Below are positions 8,246 through 17,690 of a stretch of 64,000 nucleotides of DNA, piece after piece. How positions within the stretch are numbered: the stretch's first letter is position 1; every line of letters begins with the position of its first letter. Position numbers and translations under genes: made by a program. Source of the DNA: Serpens gallinarum (GTDB lineage Bacteria > Pseudomonadota > Gammaproteobacteria > Pseudomonadales > Pseudomonadaceae); contig NZ_JACSQG010000002.1 in assembly GCF_014836765.1 (NCBI RefSeq), positions 1-64,000 of the forward strand, read 5' to 3'. The notes beneath the pieces were generated by a model that saw only the letters and a list, made by a program, of their open reading frames with translations, was not told the DNA's origin and did not search any database.

Positions 8246-9828
8246 AAATCAACCTGCCCGTCAGCGGTCGTGCCCTCGACCTGCCTCACGACATCAACAT
8301 ACTCTCCACCACCGATCTCAAGGGACTCATCACCTATGTGAACCCTGAATTGGTGGAAACCAGCGGGTTTTCCGAAGCGGAATTGCTCGGCCAGTCGCAC
8401 AACATCGTGCGCCATCCCGATATGCCCCCGGTGGCCTATGCACAGCTGTGGAAAAACCTGCAAAGCGGCCGCTCCTGGATGGGCGTGGTCAAGAACCGCT
8501 GCAAGAACGGCGACCATTACTGGGTCAGCGCCTACGTCACACCGATCATCGAAAATGGCCGGATCATCGAGTACCAGTCGGTACGCACCAAACCGACCGA
8601 GCACTGGGTGGCCGCTGCCGAGCAGCTCTATCCCCAGCTGTTTGGCCAACGCATGCCACGCGTCTTGCGGCGGCCACGGGTGAGCCTGTTCGGCCGCCTG
8701 CTCGGCCTGTGTGCCGGCGCCGTGGCCGTCGGCTTCGGCTGCGCCAGCTTGGCCTTCGGCTTCGATCCGCTGGCCGCGCTGCTGTGCGCAGGGTTGGCCC
8801 TGGCCCTGTGCGCTGCAGGGCTTTGGCACAGCCTGACACCCTGGCGGCAGCTGCTGGCCCAGGTGCGCAAAATCGCCATCAACCCGGTGGGTCAATGGAT
8901 CTACAGCGGGCGGCGCGACGAATTCGGCGCCATTGCCTTCGCCTTGCGCATGCAGGCCATGGAAGCCAGCGCCATCGTCGGGCGCATGGGCGAAGCAGCT
9001 CGTCAGTTGGCCGAACATGCCGCCCGCCTGCAGGCGGCCGTAGAGCGCAATGCCTTGGGCACCCGCCAGCAGCAACAGGAAACCCAGCAGGTCGCCAGTG
9101 CCATTGAGCAGATGAGCGTCAGCATTTTCGAAGTGGCCAACAATGCCCTGCACAGCGCCGAGGCGGCCGAGCAGGGCGATGATGCGGCACGGGCTGGCGA
9201 GCGGCAGGTCGCCGCCACCGGACGCAGCATCGAGCGGCTCGCCCAGGAGGTACAGCGCGCCACCGAGGCCGTGCAACGGCTCCAGGCACGCGGCAGTCAG
9301 ATTACTGCGGTGATCGAGGTGATCGAAGGCATCGCCGGACAGACCAACCTGTTGGCACTCAACGCCGCCATCGAGGCCGCGCGGGCCGGCGACGCCGGGC
9401 GCGGTTTTGCCGTGGTCGCCGACGAAGTGCGCAACCTGGCGGTGCGCACCCAGGATTCCACCGCACAGATCCAGCAAATGCTGGGTGCCCTGCAGGGGGA
9501 GATCAACGCTGCGGTGCAGACCATGCATGACAGCCGCGAACAGGCCCTGCACAGTGAAGCCCAGGCCGCACAGGCCACCCAGGCCCTGCGCGGTGTGCAC
9601 GCCAGGGTCAGCGCCATCAGCGACATGAGCGCGCAGATCGCCAGCGCCGTGGACCAGCAAAGCAGCGCCAGCGCCGCGATCCAGCAGGCCATCGAGGTGA
9701 TTCGTCAGGCCACCGGCCAAAGCGTGCAGCACGGCAATGACAGCCACCAGGCGGCCAGCGAAGTCAGTCGCCAGGCCGGTCAGCTGCGTTTGCTGGCCCG
9801 GCAGTTCTGGCAAAAACGCTTCTCTTGA
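8242..9828 (+). CDS. Aer-like PAS methyl-accepting chemotaxis protein
   Basis: 528 residues. The N-terminal PAS domain (about 18-125) matches aerotaxis receptors: [23 protein letters not shown] and [18 protein letters not shown], the segment that binds FAD in Aer. Two membrane segments follow in one hairpin (about 149-197), with no periplasmic domain. A HAMP-like linker leads to the cytoplasmic coiled coil with the conserved tip [20 protein letters not shown], which binds CheA/CheW. It likely senses redox state or oxygen internally. ATG 8242 was chosen because MKINLPV aligns with family N-termini; an in-frame ATG at 8221 exists. It follows the globin-coupled c-di-GMP enzyme by 128 bases. Confidence 0.9.
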   Translation: MKINLPVSGRALDLPHDINILSTTDLKGLITYVNPELVETSGFSEAELLGQSHNIVRHPDMPPVAYAQLWKNLQSGRSWMGVVKNRCKNGDHYWVSAYVTPIIENGRIIEYQSVRTKPTEHWVAAAEQLYPQLFGQRMPRVLRRPRVSLFGRLLGLCAGAVAVGFGCASLAFGFDPLAALLCAGLALALCAAGLWHSLTPWRQLLAQVRKIAINPVGQWIYSGRRDEFGAIAFALRMQAMEASAIVGRMGEAARQLAEHAARLQAAVERNALGTRQQQQETQQVASAIEQMSVSIFEVANNALHSAEAAEQGDDAARAGERQVAATGRSIERLAQEVQRATEAVQRLQARGSQITAVIEVIEGIAGQTNLLALNAAIEAARAGDAGRGFAVVADEVRNLAVRTQDSTAQIQQMLGALQGEINAAVQTMHDSREQALHSEAQAAQATQALRGVHARVSAISDMSAQIASAVDQQSSASAAIQQAIEVIRQATGQSVQHGNDSHQAASEVSRQAGQLRLLARQFWQKRFS

Positions 9829-9879
9829 CCCGGGAGGCGTGAGTGTCAGGCCTATCTGGCCAGCCAAGACAACTGCCTG

Positions 9880-11109
9880 TTAGCCAAAGAACCAGTAGCA
9901 CACACCAATCGCCGCAACCACTCCAGCCAGGTCGGCAAGCAACGCGCAGCCGACCGCATGGCGGGCGCGCTGGATGCCGACCGCGCCGAAGTACACCGCC
10001 AGTACATAGAAGGTCGTCTCGGTGCTGCCTTGCATGACAGCTGCTACCAACGCCGGGAAACTGTCGACACCGTGGGTCTGCATGGTTTCGATCAGCATCG
10101 CCCGCGCCGCACTGCCAGAGAACGGCTTGACCAGCGCGGTGGGCAACGCATCAACGAAACGGTTGTCCCAGCCGCCCCACTCGACCAGCCAGCGGATGCC
10201 GTCGAGCCCGAACTCCAGCGCACCCGAGGCCCGCAACACCCCCACGGCACAGAGCATGGCCACCAGATACGGCAGCAGATTCTTCGCCACCTCGAAGCCT
10301 TCCTTGGCCCCCTCAACGAAACTTTCGTACACCGGTACGCGCTTTACCGCGCCCATCAACAAAAACATTACGATCAAGCCGAACAGCGTCAGGTTGCCCA
10401 GCAACGAGGACAGCGTAGCCAGCGCCACGGAGCTCAAGGTCGCCAGCAGCGCCATGAAGCCGCCGAGCAGCAGTGCGCCGGGCAAGAGATAAGCGAGCAC
10501 TACCGGGTCCCAGAGGCGCAGACGCTGCATCAGCGCCACCGACAGTAGACCCACCAGCGTCGAGGCGCTGGTGGCGAGCAGAATCGGCAGGAAGACCAGC
10601 GTCGGGTCTGGAGCGCCTTGCTGCACGCGGTACATGAAGATCGACACCGGCAGTAGGGTCAGCGACGACGCGTTGAGCACCAGAAACAGGATCTGCGCAT
10701 TGCTCGCGGTGGTGGCGCTGGGGTTAAGGTCCTGCAGGGCGCGCATTGCCTTGAGGCCGATGGGCGTGGCGGCGTTGTCCAAACCCAGGCCATTGGCGGC
10801 GAAATTAAGGGTGATAAAGCCCAAGGCTGGATGGCCGCGCGGTACTTCGGGCATCAGCCTGGAAAACAGCGGGCCGAGCATGCGCCCCAGCCAATCGACC
10901 AGCCCGGCCTTCTCGGCGATGCGCAAAAAACCCAGCCAGAGGGTCAGGGTGCCGAACAGCAGGACCATCACCTCGACCGACAGTCGGGCCATGTCGAATA
11001 GGCTTTGCACCAGGGCGGCAAATACCGCCGGGTCGCCGCCGAGCAACCAGCGGGCCAGCGCCGCCAGCGCCGCTATCAGGAAAAAACTCAGCCACAGGCC
11101 GTTGAGCAT
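9880..11109 (-). CDS. Nucleoside-recognition (Gate) domain membrane protein, SpmA/SpmB-like
   Basis: 409 residues with about ten hydrophobic segments forming two Gate/nucleoside-recognition repeats, corresponding to SpmA (first half, with GFITLNFAANGLGLDNAATPIG) and SpmB (second half, with GSAARAMLIETMQTHGVDSF and GSTETTFYVLAVYFG) joined in one chain. In sporulating Firmicutes SpmA and SpmB are separate spore-maturation proteins; the function of the fused form in non-sporulating bacteria is not established. The ATG at 11109 has GGAG 6 bases upstream and is preferred over a start 8 codons earlier. It is convergent with the chemoreceptor gene. Confidence 0.85.
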   Translation of the reverse strand: MLNGLWLSFFLIAALAALARWLLGGDPAVFAALVQSLFDMARLSVEVMVLLFGTLTLWLGFLRIAEKAGLVDWLGRMLGPLFSRLMPEVPRGHPALGFITLNFAANGLGLDNAATPIGLKAMRALQDLNPSATTASNAQILFLVLNASSLTLLPVSIFMYRVQQGAPDPTLVFLPILLATSASTLVGLLSVALMQRLRLWDPVVLAYLLPGALLLGGFMALLATLSSVALATLSSLLGNLTLFGLIVMFLLMGAVKRVPVYESFVEGAKEGFEVAKNLLPYLVAMLCAVGVLRASGALEFGLDGIRWLVEWGGWDNRFVDALPTALVKPFSGSAARAMLIETMQTHGVDSFPALVAAVMQGSTETTFYVLAVYFGAVGIQRARHAVGCALLADLAGVVAAIGVCYWFFG

Positions 11110-11245
11110 TTGGAACTCCGTCAGCAGCGCCACTCGGCGGGCATCTTATCAAGCCGCTGAAGAGCATAAGCGCAGCGCCGCTACCGCGCAGCCACTCTTC
11201 TATGCCATAGGCACCGTCGAACAGGCCCACCCGAGGAAATGCGAA

Positions 11246-11728
11246 ATGAACAATACAACTGCTGTAGTGACGGAGGGAGCGGCCGAGGGAGCATGGCATG
11301 TGCCTGGCGTGGAGGTCACGCTCAAGCACGTGCCGGTACAGAGGGCCGCTGATTGGGTTGGGGCAAATTGGCCAGCGTTTTCCACCAGCACCGGCGGGCG
11401 TTCAGAAACCACCATCACCTCGTTCTGGAACACCCTGGCACACACGGCATCCATCGCCGGCCTGGAGTACAGCGCCGCAGAGCTTACCGATATCCGCGAA
11501 CTGCGCGGTGCTTCACCCTATGGTGCGGCGACCAGCGCCGCGGGTAATGGCACCCGCCAGCCCAGTGAAAATAGAGCTGGCACTGGCGAGCTAATGGGAA
11601 GCACCTGGCTAAATTGGCCGTGCGCTTCACATGAATACATGCGGCAGGTGGCACATGCCTCCAGCATCAGCGCGGTCCGCGAAAGCGACCGAACAGAAAG
11701 GACGCCACAAACAAGATTAGGAAAATGA
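11246..11728 (+). CDS. Uncertain hypothetical ORF
   Basis: This is the only candidate gene in the 557-base gap between the SpmA/B-like gene and the DUF1328 gene. GAGGA lies 8 bases before an ATG, and the frame stays open for 160 codons. The middle (about residues 48-95, ending [15 protein letters not shown]) uses GC-rich third positions like real genes here, but the rest does not, and the last 62 bases overlap the DUF1328 gene on the other strand. No family is recognised. It may be a decayed gene or chance. Confidence 0.3.
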   Translation: MNNTTAVVTEGAAEGAWHVPGVEVTLKHVPVQRAADWVGANWPAFSTSTGGRSETTITSFWNTLAHTASIAGLEYSAAELTDIRELRGASPYGAATSAAGNGTRQPSENRAGTGELMGSTWLNWPCASHEYMRQVAHASSISAVRESDRTERTPQTRLGK

Positions 11729-11834
11729 TGAACAGGATCTTGGCGATGCCCGTTGCGGTTCCGGCAATCCCGCCAAAGCCGAGCACACCGGCAATGATGG
11801 CAATGATCAGGAAGGTAATGGCCCAGCTCAACAT
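11667..11834 (-). CDS. DUF1328 (YtjA-like) small membrane protein
   Basis: 55 residues: [20 protein letters not shown], then [22 protein letters not shown] and a basic tail FGRFRGPR. This is the DUF1328/YtjA family, two-helix inner-membrane proteins of unknown function found widely in proteobacteria. GAGGAA lies 6 bases before the ATG. It is the last gene of a run of three tiny envelope genes, 20 bases after the previous stop. Confidence 0.9.
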   Translation of the reverse strand: MLSWAITFLIIAIIAGVLGFGGIAGTATGIAKILFIIFLILFVASFLFGRFRGPR

Positions 11835-11854
11835 AAGCATTTCCTCTTCGTGAG

Positions 11855-12028
11855 TTAGCGCGCTTTGCCAGTCTCTTCTCGGGAGTTGACCGACAGTTGC
11901 TGGCGACGGGCCGAGCTTAACGTGGTGCGCCGACGACCCCATTCAAGGAACAAGGGACCAACGACCCACGCGAAACACAGCATTGCTACCAGCAGTAAAA
12001 GTACGAATAGCACACTCAATACAGTCAT
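11855..12028 (-). CDS. Small single-membrane-span protein, unknown
   Basis: 57 residues behind an unusually strong ribosome site, TAAAGGAGGGTT directly before the ATG. Residues 3-28 form one hydrophobic segment ([22 protein letters not shown]), followed by a basic, polar tail ([15 protein letters not shown]). The stop codon of the gene before it merges with this Shine-Dalgarno (9-base gap), and the DUF1328 gene follows 20 bases later, so the three are almost certainly co-transcribed. The family was not recognised. Confidence 0.75.
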   Translation of the reverse strand: MTVLSVLFVLLLLVAMLCFAWVVGPLFLEWGRRRTTLSSARRQQLSVNSREETGKAR

Positions 12029-12037
12029 AACCCTCCT

Positions 12038-12304
12038 TTAGAACACCCAGCTCGCACGCCTCGGCAGCTTATGCCACGGTTGCTCGCCAGGCTGTTGGTC
12101 ATCTAAGAGAGGCTCAACACGCTGCGGCGTGATGACCGGCATATCGGTTTTGACCAGCGTCTGAAGCCGTGGTTGCGTCGGCTCGGTCTTTACGGCGCTT
12201 TGCGGTCTTTCCACAAAACTGGGCGAATTCACAGGCGACACAAGCAGCGCAGCCAACACGAATAATCCACTTCCTAACAGGCTCGATTGCCAAGGCTTGT
12301 TCAT
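12038..12304 (-). CDS. Small exported or anchored protein, unknown
   Basis: 88 residues from the ATG at 12304, which has GGGAGGAAAGG just upstream. A hydrophobic stretch (about residues 9-25, LLGSGLFVLAALLVSPV) after a Lys/Trp start suggests an uncleaved anchor or signal peptide. The rest is polar and Pro/Gln-rich with no domain recognised. First gene of the three-gene operon that ends with the DUF1328 protein. Confidence 0.65.
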   Translation of the reverse strand: MNKPWQSSLLGSGLFVLAALLVSPVNSPSFVERPQSAVKTEPTQPRLQTLVKTDMPVITPQRVEPLLDDQQPGEQPWHKLPRRASWVF

Positions 12305-12649
12305 ATCCTTTCCTCCCAATGCAACAGGCCGAAGCCGATGTAAGGCGCATCCATAGTGCATCTGTTGCAGCGGCCATGCCAGCCGGAGCGGGTTAGTTAA
12401 CTTCAACCAAATCAAATACTTGCCGGGCACAGACGGGCAAGCGACACGGCAAACTGCATGATTGGCCACGCGCCACCATGCACATTGCACGGCACTAAAC
12501 TGCTAGAAGAGAAAACTTAAGGGTCAGAAAACGATCAGACTTGTCTGGCCTGTTGCCAATCGGCAAATCGGCAAGTAGCCAAAGGATCGACCAGACTGTT
12601 CATGCAGTTGCCTGTTCGACGCGCCTAACCGGCGATAGTGGAGAATTCC
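12305..12649. other. Divergent intergenic region before algB
   Basis: 345 bases separate the small-protein operon (leftward) from algB (rightward). The right half carries an AlgU-like promoter at 12513-12539. No convincing promoter was found for the leftward operon, and no gene is seen. Confidence 0.5.
12513..12539 (+). promoter_or_regulatory. Possible AlgU (sigma-22) promoter for algB
   Basis: AAACTT (12513-12518), 16 bases, then TCAGA (12535-12539) resembles the AlgU consensus GAACTT-N16/17-TCTRA with one mismatch in each element, about 110 bases before the algB ATG. In P. aeruginosa algB is known to be AlgU-dependent, which supports the reading. Confidence 0.4.
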
Positions 12650-13996
12650 ATGGAACACACGCCCCTCATCAGCGGACGAATCCTCCTGGTCGACGACGAA
12701 GCTGCCATTCTGCGCACGTTCCGTTATTGCCTGGAAGACGATGGTTACCGGGTGTCTACCGCCAACAGCGCGGCACAAGCCGAAACCCTGCTGCAACGCC
12801 AGGTCTTCGACTTGTGCTTTCTCGACTTGCGGCTGGGCGATGACAATGGCCTCACTGTGTTGCAGCAGATGCGCCTGCTGGCGCCCTGGATGCGCGTAGT
12901 GATCATTACCGCGCATTCGGCGGTGGACACGGCAGTGGATGCCATTCGTCTGGGCGCGGCGGATTACCTGGTCAAGCCCTGCAGCCCGGAACAGTTGCGC
13001 CTGGCCGCGACCAAGCAGCTGGAAGTGCGCCAGCTGGCGGCGCGTCTGGAAGCCCTTGAAGATGAAATGGCCCAACGCAGCCCTGGCCTGGACTCCAACA
13101 GCCCGGCGATGATGGCCGTGTTGGAAACCGCGCGACAGGTGGCCGACACCGACGCGAATATCCTCCTGCTCGGCGAGTCCGGCACCGGCAAGGGCGAGCT
13201 GGCGCGCAGCATTCATGCCTGGAGCGGCCGTGCCAGTCGGCCCTGCGTCACCATCAACTGCCCGTCGCTGTCTGCCGAGCTCATGGAAAGCGAGCTGTTC
13301 GGGCACACACGGGGCGCCTACACCGGAGCAGTGGAAAGTACCCTCGGCCGCGTCAGCCAGGCCGATGGCGGCACCCTGTTTCTGGATGAAATCGGCGACT
13401 TCCCACTGCCCCTGCAATCCAAACTGCTGCGCTTCATTCAAGACAAGGAATACGAGCGGGTCGGCGATCCGGTGACCCGACGCGCCGATGTCCGCATTCT
13501 GGCCGCCACCAACCACAGCCTGGACACCATGGTGCGCGCCGGTCGCTTTCGCGAAGACCTGCTGTATCGCCTGAATGTGATTACCCTGACCATTCCGCCG
13601 CTGCGCGAACGCCCCGAAGATGTCTTGCCCCTGGCCGAGCGCTTCCTGATGCAGTTCGTGAAAAGCTACGGCCGCCCCGCACGCGCACTCAGCGCCGAGG
13701 CCCGCCGGCTGCTCAGCGAATATGCCTGGCCGGGCAACGTGCGAGAACTGCGCAACGTGATCGAGCGCGCCAGCATCATCTGCACACAGGAATACGTCGA
13801 GGTCAGCCACCTTGGCCTGACCAGTCAGCCCGGCAGTGGCGCGCCACGCGTCGGCGAAACCCTCAGCCTGGAAGCCTTGGAAAAAGCCCATATCGCCGCG
13901 CTGATCGCCAGCAGCGAGACCCTCGATCAGGCGGCGCGCACCCTGGGTATCGATGCCTCGACGCTGTATCGCAAACGCAAACAATACGGCTTGTAA
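12650..13996 (+). CDS. algB: Sigma-54-type response regulator AlgB
   Basis: 448 residues, matching AlgB of P. aeruginosa along its length. The receiver domain has DDE at 15-17 and phospho-acceptor Asp59 in CFLDLRLG. The AAA+ domain (about 140-375) has Walker [10 protein letters not shown] and a sigma-54 contact loop reading GAYTGA instead of GAFTGA. A Fis-type helix-turn-helix closes the chain ([23 protein letters not shown]). AlgB activates alginate genes and, in P. aeruginosa, represses quorum-sensing functions with its kinase KinB. ATG 12650 has GGAG 6 bases upstream; a GTG four codons earlier is less likely. kinB follows after 5 bases. Confidence 0.95.
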   Translation: MEHTPLISGRILLVDDEAAILRTFRYCLEDDGYRVSTANSAAQAETLLQRQVFDLCFLDLRLGDDNGLTVLQQMRLLAPWMRVVIITAHSAVDTAVDAIRLGAADYLVKPCSPEQLRLAATKQLEVRQLAARLEALEDEMAQRSPGLDSNSPAMMAVLETARQVADTDANILLLGESGTGKGELARSIHAWSGRASRPCVTINCPSLSAELMESELFGHTRGAYTGAVESTLGRVSQADGGTLFLDEIGDFPLPLQSKLLRFIQDKEYERVGDPVTRRADVRILAATNHSLDTMVRAGRFREDLLYRLNVITLTIPPLRERPEDVLPLAERFLMQFVKSYGRPARALSAEARRLLSEYAWPGNVRELRNVIERASIICTQEYVEVSHLGLTSQPGSGAPRVGETLSLEALEKAHIAALIASSETLDQAARTLGIDASTLYRKRKQYGL

Positions 13997-14001
13997 CACC
14001 C

Positions 14002-15783
14002 ATGAAGTTACGCAGCCAATTGCTCATCGGCATCTCGGCAGTCATGGTGGTGGCCCTCATCGGCCTGGGCATCGGCGTGTTCAGCGTGCTGCAGATGGCA
14101 CGCGAACAACGCCAGTCCACCCATTACCACTACAGCCTGCTGACCATTACCCAGGAAATGCGCAAGGCCATCGGCAGCCAGATGACCTTGAATTTCGGCA
14201 CCCCACAAGAGCTGGCCAATGTCGCGACGCTGCGCCAGGACTTCGCTCGGCAACTGCAGCAGGCAAATGCGCTGGTCCGCACGCGCTACGACCGCCAGTT
14301 GGTCAACACCATTGCCCAGGCCCATGACGACTATCTGCAGGAATATTATTCGCTCTTGCGTGCCGATCCGGAGCAGATTTTCGCCCGCCAAACGCTTAAC
14401 ACCGCCTACCTGAACGTGCGCAACCCGATCATCGAACTGCAAGAGCATGCCATTACCTCGCTGGCCGAGACCGAACAGGATAACCGCGAGCGCGCCGTGC
14501 TGATTGCCAGCCTGCTCGGTCTGGTCGGCTGCGGCGTGCTGCTGATCGGTTTTCTCACCGCCCATGGGTTCGCCCGGCGTTTCAGCGGCGTGATCGAACG
14601 CCTCGCCCAGGCCGCCGACCAGATCGGCCAGGGCGACTTCAACCTGGACCTGCCGCACTCGCCGACTGCCGAGCTGTCCGCCCTGATCAGCCGCTTCGGC
14701 TTGATGGGCGAAGCGCTGCGCCAGTCCAAGGAAAACAACGTCGAGGCCCTGCTCGGCGGGCAGCTGCGCCTGCAGGCCCTGCTCGACAGCATCGACGATG
14801 GCCTGTTGGTCATCGACCGCCAAGGCTTGCTGGAACACGCCAACCCGGTGGCCCAGCGGCAGCTGGCCTGGAGTCCCAGCCTGCTCGGACGCGCACCCGG
14901 TGATGTGCTAAACGCCCCGATGCTGGACGAGGCGGTTCAGCGGGTCCTCGACAATCAGCCCGTGGAAGGCCTGCAAGAGGACCTGGCAATCCAGGCCGAG
15001 GGCGAGTTGCGCCTGCTCAGCTGGCGACTGTCGGCGGTCAGCCATGCCGATGGTCGTACCATCGGTGCGGTGCTGGTATTGCGCGATGTCACTGAGCAGC
15101 GCGCCTTCGAGCGGGTGCGCAACGAGTTTGTGCTGCGCGCCTCACACGAGCTGCGCACCCCGCTGACTGGCATCCACATGGCGTTCGGGCTGCTGCACGA
15201 ACGCTTGCACGTTGCCCCGGACAGCCGCGAGAGCGAGCTGCTGCGTACCATCAATGAAGAGATGCGCCGCATGTTGCAGCTGATCAACGACCTATTGAAC
15301 TTCTCCCGTTACCAGAGCGGCCAGCAGCAACCCCAACTGGCCCTCAGCGACCCCGGCGAGCTGTTGGAAAATGCCTACCAGCGCTTCGCCAGCCAGGCCG
15401 ACGAGCGCAATATCACGCTGCAGTTGGACCTGCATCCCCCGCTACCCTGGTTGCAACTCGACCGCCTGCAGATCGACCGGGTGCTGGACAACCTGATCGA
15501 CAATGCCCTACGTCACACTCCCAGCGGCGAACACATTCGCCTGCAGGCGCGCCAGCATGGCAAGCAATTGATCATCAGCATCGAAGACAGCGGCGAAGGG
15601 ATTCCCTACAGCCAGCAGGAACGTATTTTCGAGCCTTTCGTGCAGATCGGACACCGCCAGGGCAGCGTCGGCCTGGGCCTGGCGCTGTGCAAGGAAATCG
15701 TCCGCATGCACGGCGGCCGACTCGGTGTGCACTCGCGCCCCGGCCAGGGCGCGGTGTTTTTCCTGGTGCTGCCGTTATCGTAA
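14002..15783 (+). CDS. kinB: Sensor histidine kinase KinB
   Basis: 593 residues. Membrane segments at about 9-31 and 166-187 flank a helical periplasmic sensor. A HAMP domain (188-240) and a PAS domain (about 250-365) lead to the HisKA domain with His382 in RASHELRTPLTG, then an HATPase with DNLIDNALRH, EDSGEGIP and GLGLALCKEI. Layout and length match KinB, the partner of AlgB; in P. aeruginosa its phosphatase activity limits alginate production. It starts 5 bases after algB, so the two form an operon, and is convergent with ampDh2 17 bases beyond its stop. Confidence 0.95.
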   Translation: MKLRSQLLIGISAVMVVALIGLGIGVFSVLQMAREQRQSTHYHYSLLTITQEMRKAIGSQMTLNFGTPQELANVATLRQDFARQLQQANALVRTRYDRQLVNTIAQAHDDYLQEYYSLLRADPEQIFARQTLNTAYLNVRNPIIELQEHAITSLAETEQDNRERAVLIASLLGLVGCGVLLIGFLTAHGFARRFSGVIERLAQAADQIGQGDFNLDLPHSPTAELSALISRFGLMGEALRQSKENNVEALLGGQLRLQALLDSIDDGLLVIDRQGLLEHANPVAQRQLAWSPSLLGRAPGDVLNAPMLDEAVQRVLDNQPVEGLQEDLAIQAEGELRLLSWRLSAVSHADGRTIGAVLVLRDVTEQRAFERVRNEFVLRASHELRTPLTGIHMAFGLLHERLHVAPDSRESELLRTINEEMRRMLQLINDLLNFSRYQSGQQQPQLALSDPGELLENAYQRFASQADERNITLQLDLHPPLPWLQLDRLQIDRVLDNLIDNALRHTPSGEHIRLQARQHGKQLIISIEDSGEGIPYSQQERIFEPFVQIGHRQGSVGLGLALCKEIVRMHGGRLGVHSRPGQGAVFFLVLPLS

Positions 15784-15800
15784 CGGGCGCCAGGCGCGTC

Positions 15801-16586
15801 TTATTCCGCGCCCACCATCGGGCGCAAGGCCAGCAACAACGCGGCAGTTTCGGCATCCGGATCGCCGTCGTAACGCGTCGGGCGATATTTCATCTGGAAC
15901 GCCCGAAGCACCTTGCGGGTCGCGTCGTCGAGTTCACCGTGCAGCGGCACCTGGTAACCCTCTTCCGCCAGTTGCTGCTGGAACCACGCCACCTCAGGCA
16001 ACCCCTGTTCGAACAGCGTCTGGTAGTGGGTAACGCGTGCGCTATCAGGCCAGGGAATCAAGCCAGCCTCGGCGAGCCGTCGCCAGGGAAACAGCGGGCC
16101 GGGGTCGACCTTGCGCTGCGGGGCGATATCGCTGTGGCCAACGATGCTGCCCGGCGGCAAGTCATGGCGCGCCATCAGATCCTTGAGCAAGGTAATCAGC
16201 ACCTCGATCTGTTCCTCGGGATAGGGATACCAGCGCCGGGTACCATCGGCGTCTTCCTCGTAGCCTTGGTTCACCAATTCGATGCCCAGGCTGCTGGCGT
16301 TCAGCCAGGTGCGACCCTGCCAAGCACTGTCGCCGGCGTGCCAGGCACGGCGGTTTTCGTCCACCAGACGATAGACCGTCGCCGGTCGCGCACCGAGCAG
16401 GTAATGGCTGCTGACCTCGGTCTGGGTCAGCAGCTGCAGTGAGCGCGGCAGGTCAGATGAGGTGTAATGCAGCACGATGTACTGCACCCGGCTGCTTTGC
16501 CCGCGCGCGGTATGGCTGTCATCGATGCGCAGGCCGGTGCAACCGGCGAGCAGCATCAGGAGCAGAACCAGGGCACTCTGTTTCAT
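15801..16586 (-). CDS. ampDh2: N-acetylmuramoyl-L-alanine amidase, lipoprotein (AmpDh2-like)
   Basis: 261 residues beginning with a lipoprotein signal, LLMLLAGC, with Cys16 as the lipidation site. The amidase_2/PGRP domain has zinc ligands in YIVLHYTSS (His40) and VGHSDIAPQRKVDPGP. A C-terminal peptidoglycan-binding domain follows (about 190-250). These zinc amidases cut the lactyl ether-linked stem peptide from muramic acid or anhydromuropeptides; AmpDh2 of P. aeruginosa is an outer-membrane lipoprotein encoded next to kinB, as here. ATG 16586 is chosen because it opens the signal peptide directly. Confidence 0.9.
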   Translation of the reverse strand: MKQSALVLLLMLLAGCTGLRIDDSHTARGQSSRVQYIVLHYTSSDLPRSLQLLTQTEVSSHYLLGARPATVYRLVDENRRAWHAGDSAWQGRTWLNASSLGIELVNQGYEEDADGTRRWYPYPEEQIEVLITLLKDLMARHDLPPGSIVGHSDIAPQRKVDPGPLFPWRRLAEAGLIPWPDSARVTHYQTLFEQGLPEVAWFQQQLAEEGYQVPLHGELDDATRKVLRAFQMKYRPTRYDGDPDAETAALLLALRPMVGAE

Positions 16587-16668
16587 ACAGCGACAGGACT
16601 CCATGCTGAACGAGCGATTCAAGAGCATAGACTGGGACCCCATCACGACGGGCGGGTGCCCGCTGTGC

Positions 16669-17535
16669 TTACACAGGCTCAGCAGTAAAGCGCACCCGCG
16701 GCTGCGCCAGGCGATCCTGGGCACGCACCAGTTGCAGCTCGTAACTGCCGCAGGCCTGGGTTTCCAGCAGCACTTCATGCACCGCCGCCGCGCTGAACTC
16801 AAAGGCGTGCAGCAGGCCGTCGCCCAGCAGCAGGCGCGCCAGGAACAGGCCGGAGGTCAGATCGCCGACGCCCACAGGCTGGCGCGGAAACGCCAGCAAC
16901 GGGCGGCGCAGGTGCCAGGCCTGTTCAGCGGTGACCAGCAGCATCTCGAAATCCTCGGCGGACTTGCCCGGGTAATCGAGGTGCTTGACCACAACTGCCT
17001 GCGGTCCACGCGCCAACAGGGTACGTGCCATTGCAACGCAATCGGCCAGCGAATCCGGGCGGCGCCCGACGAAGCTGTCCAGTTCCAGCTGGTTGGGACA
17101 CAGCACGTCAGCCACGGCCAGCGCCTCGTTGAGCAGGAAATCGCTGACTTCCGGAGCGACGATGCAGCCTTTTTGCGGATGGCCCATCACCGGATCGCAC
17201 AGGTACAGTGCTCGCGGATTGATGGCTTTGATGCGCCGCACCACCTCGAGAATCGCCCGACCCTGGGCGGCGCTGCCCAAATAACCTGAGAGCACCGCAT
17301 CGCAATGGCCCAGCTCGCCAATGGCCTCGATGCCGTCGACCAGCGCGGGAATCTGCTGCGGTGCCAACACCTCACCCGTCCATTGCCCGTACTGGGTGTG
17401 GTTAGAGAATTGCACCGTGTTCAGCGGCCAGACATTGACCCCCAGGCGCGCCATGGGAAAAACCGCCGCGCTGTTGCCGGCATGGCCAAACACGACATGG
17501 GATTGGATGGCCAGCAGATGGGGGGTGCGTTTCAT
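16669..17535 (-). CDS. pdxY: Pyridoxal kinase PdxY
   Basis: 288 residues, the usual PdxY length. Ribokinase-like fold markers are present: [16 protein letters not shown] near the start for pyridoxal binding, [13 protein letters not shown] in the middle, and [12 protein letters not shown] with the catalytic Asp near the C-terminus. It phosphorylates pyridoxal to PLP in the salvage pathway. ATG 17535 has AGGA 7 bases upstream. It diverges from the DUF3301 gene. Confidence 0.95.
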   Translation of the reverse strand: MKRTPHLLAIQSHVVFGHAGNSAAVFPMARLGVNVWPLNTVQFSNHTQYGQWTGEVLAPQQIPALVDGIEAIGELGHCDAVLSGYLGSAAQGRAILEVVRRIKAINPRALYLCDPVMGHPQKGCIVAPEVSDFLLNEALAVADVLCPNQLELDSFVGRRPDSLADCVAMARTLLARGPQAVVVKHLDYPGKSAEDFEMLLVTAEQAWHLRRPLLAFPRQPVGVGDLTSGLFLARLLLGDGLLHAFEFSAAAVHEVLLETQACGSYELQLVRAQDRLAQPRVRFTAEPV

Positions 17536-17690
17536 TACGAATTCCTGTGGAGCAAAGGCGCGCAGTATCGCGCAAAATATTCTCCTCAGGCAGACCCGGC
17601 GGCGGCATTTTCTCAGGCCGGGGCCGGCGCCCGTCGAGCCGCACGGCAAGGTGCGGTAAGCTGCCCTTCCGCCCTTGTACCGGAGCTTCA

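Noticed and set aside
7771-9867. 698-codon open frame antisense to the chemoreceptor and the EAL domain
   Set aside because: Runs across two real genes in the opposite direction and encodes a low-complexity His/Gly/Leu-rich product.
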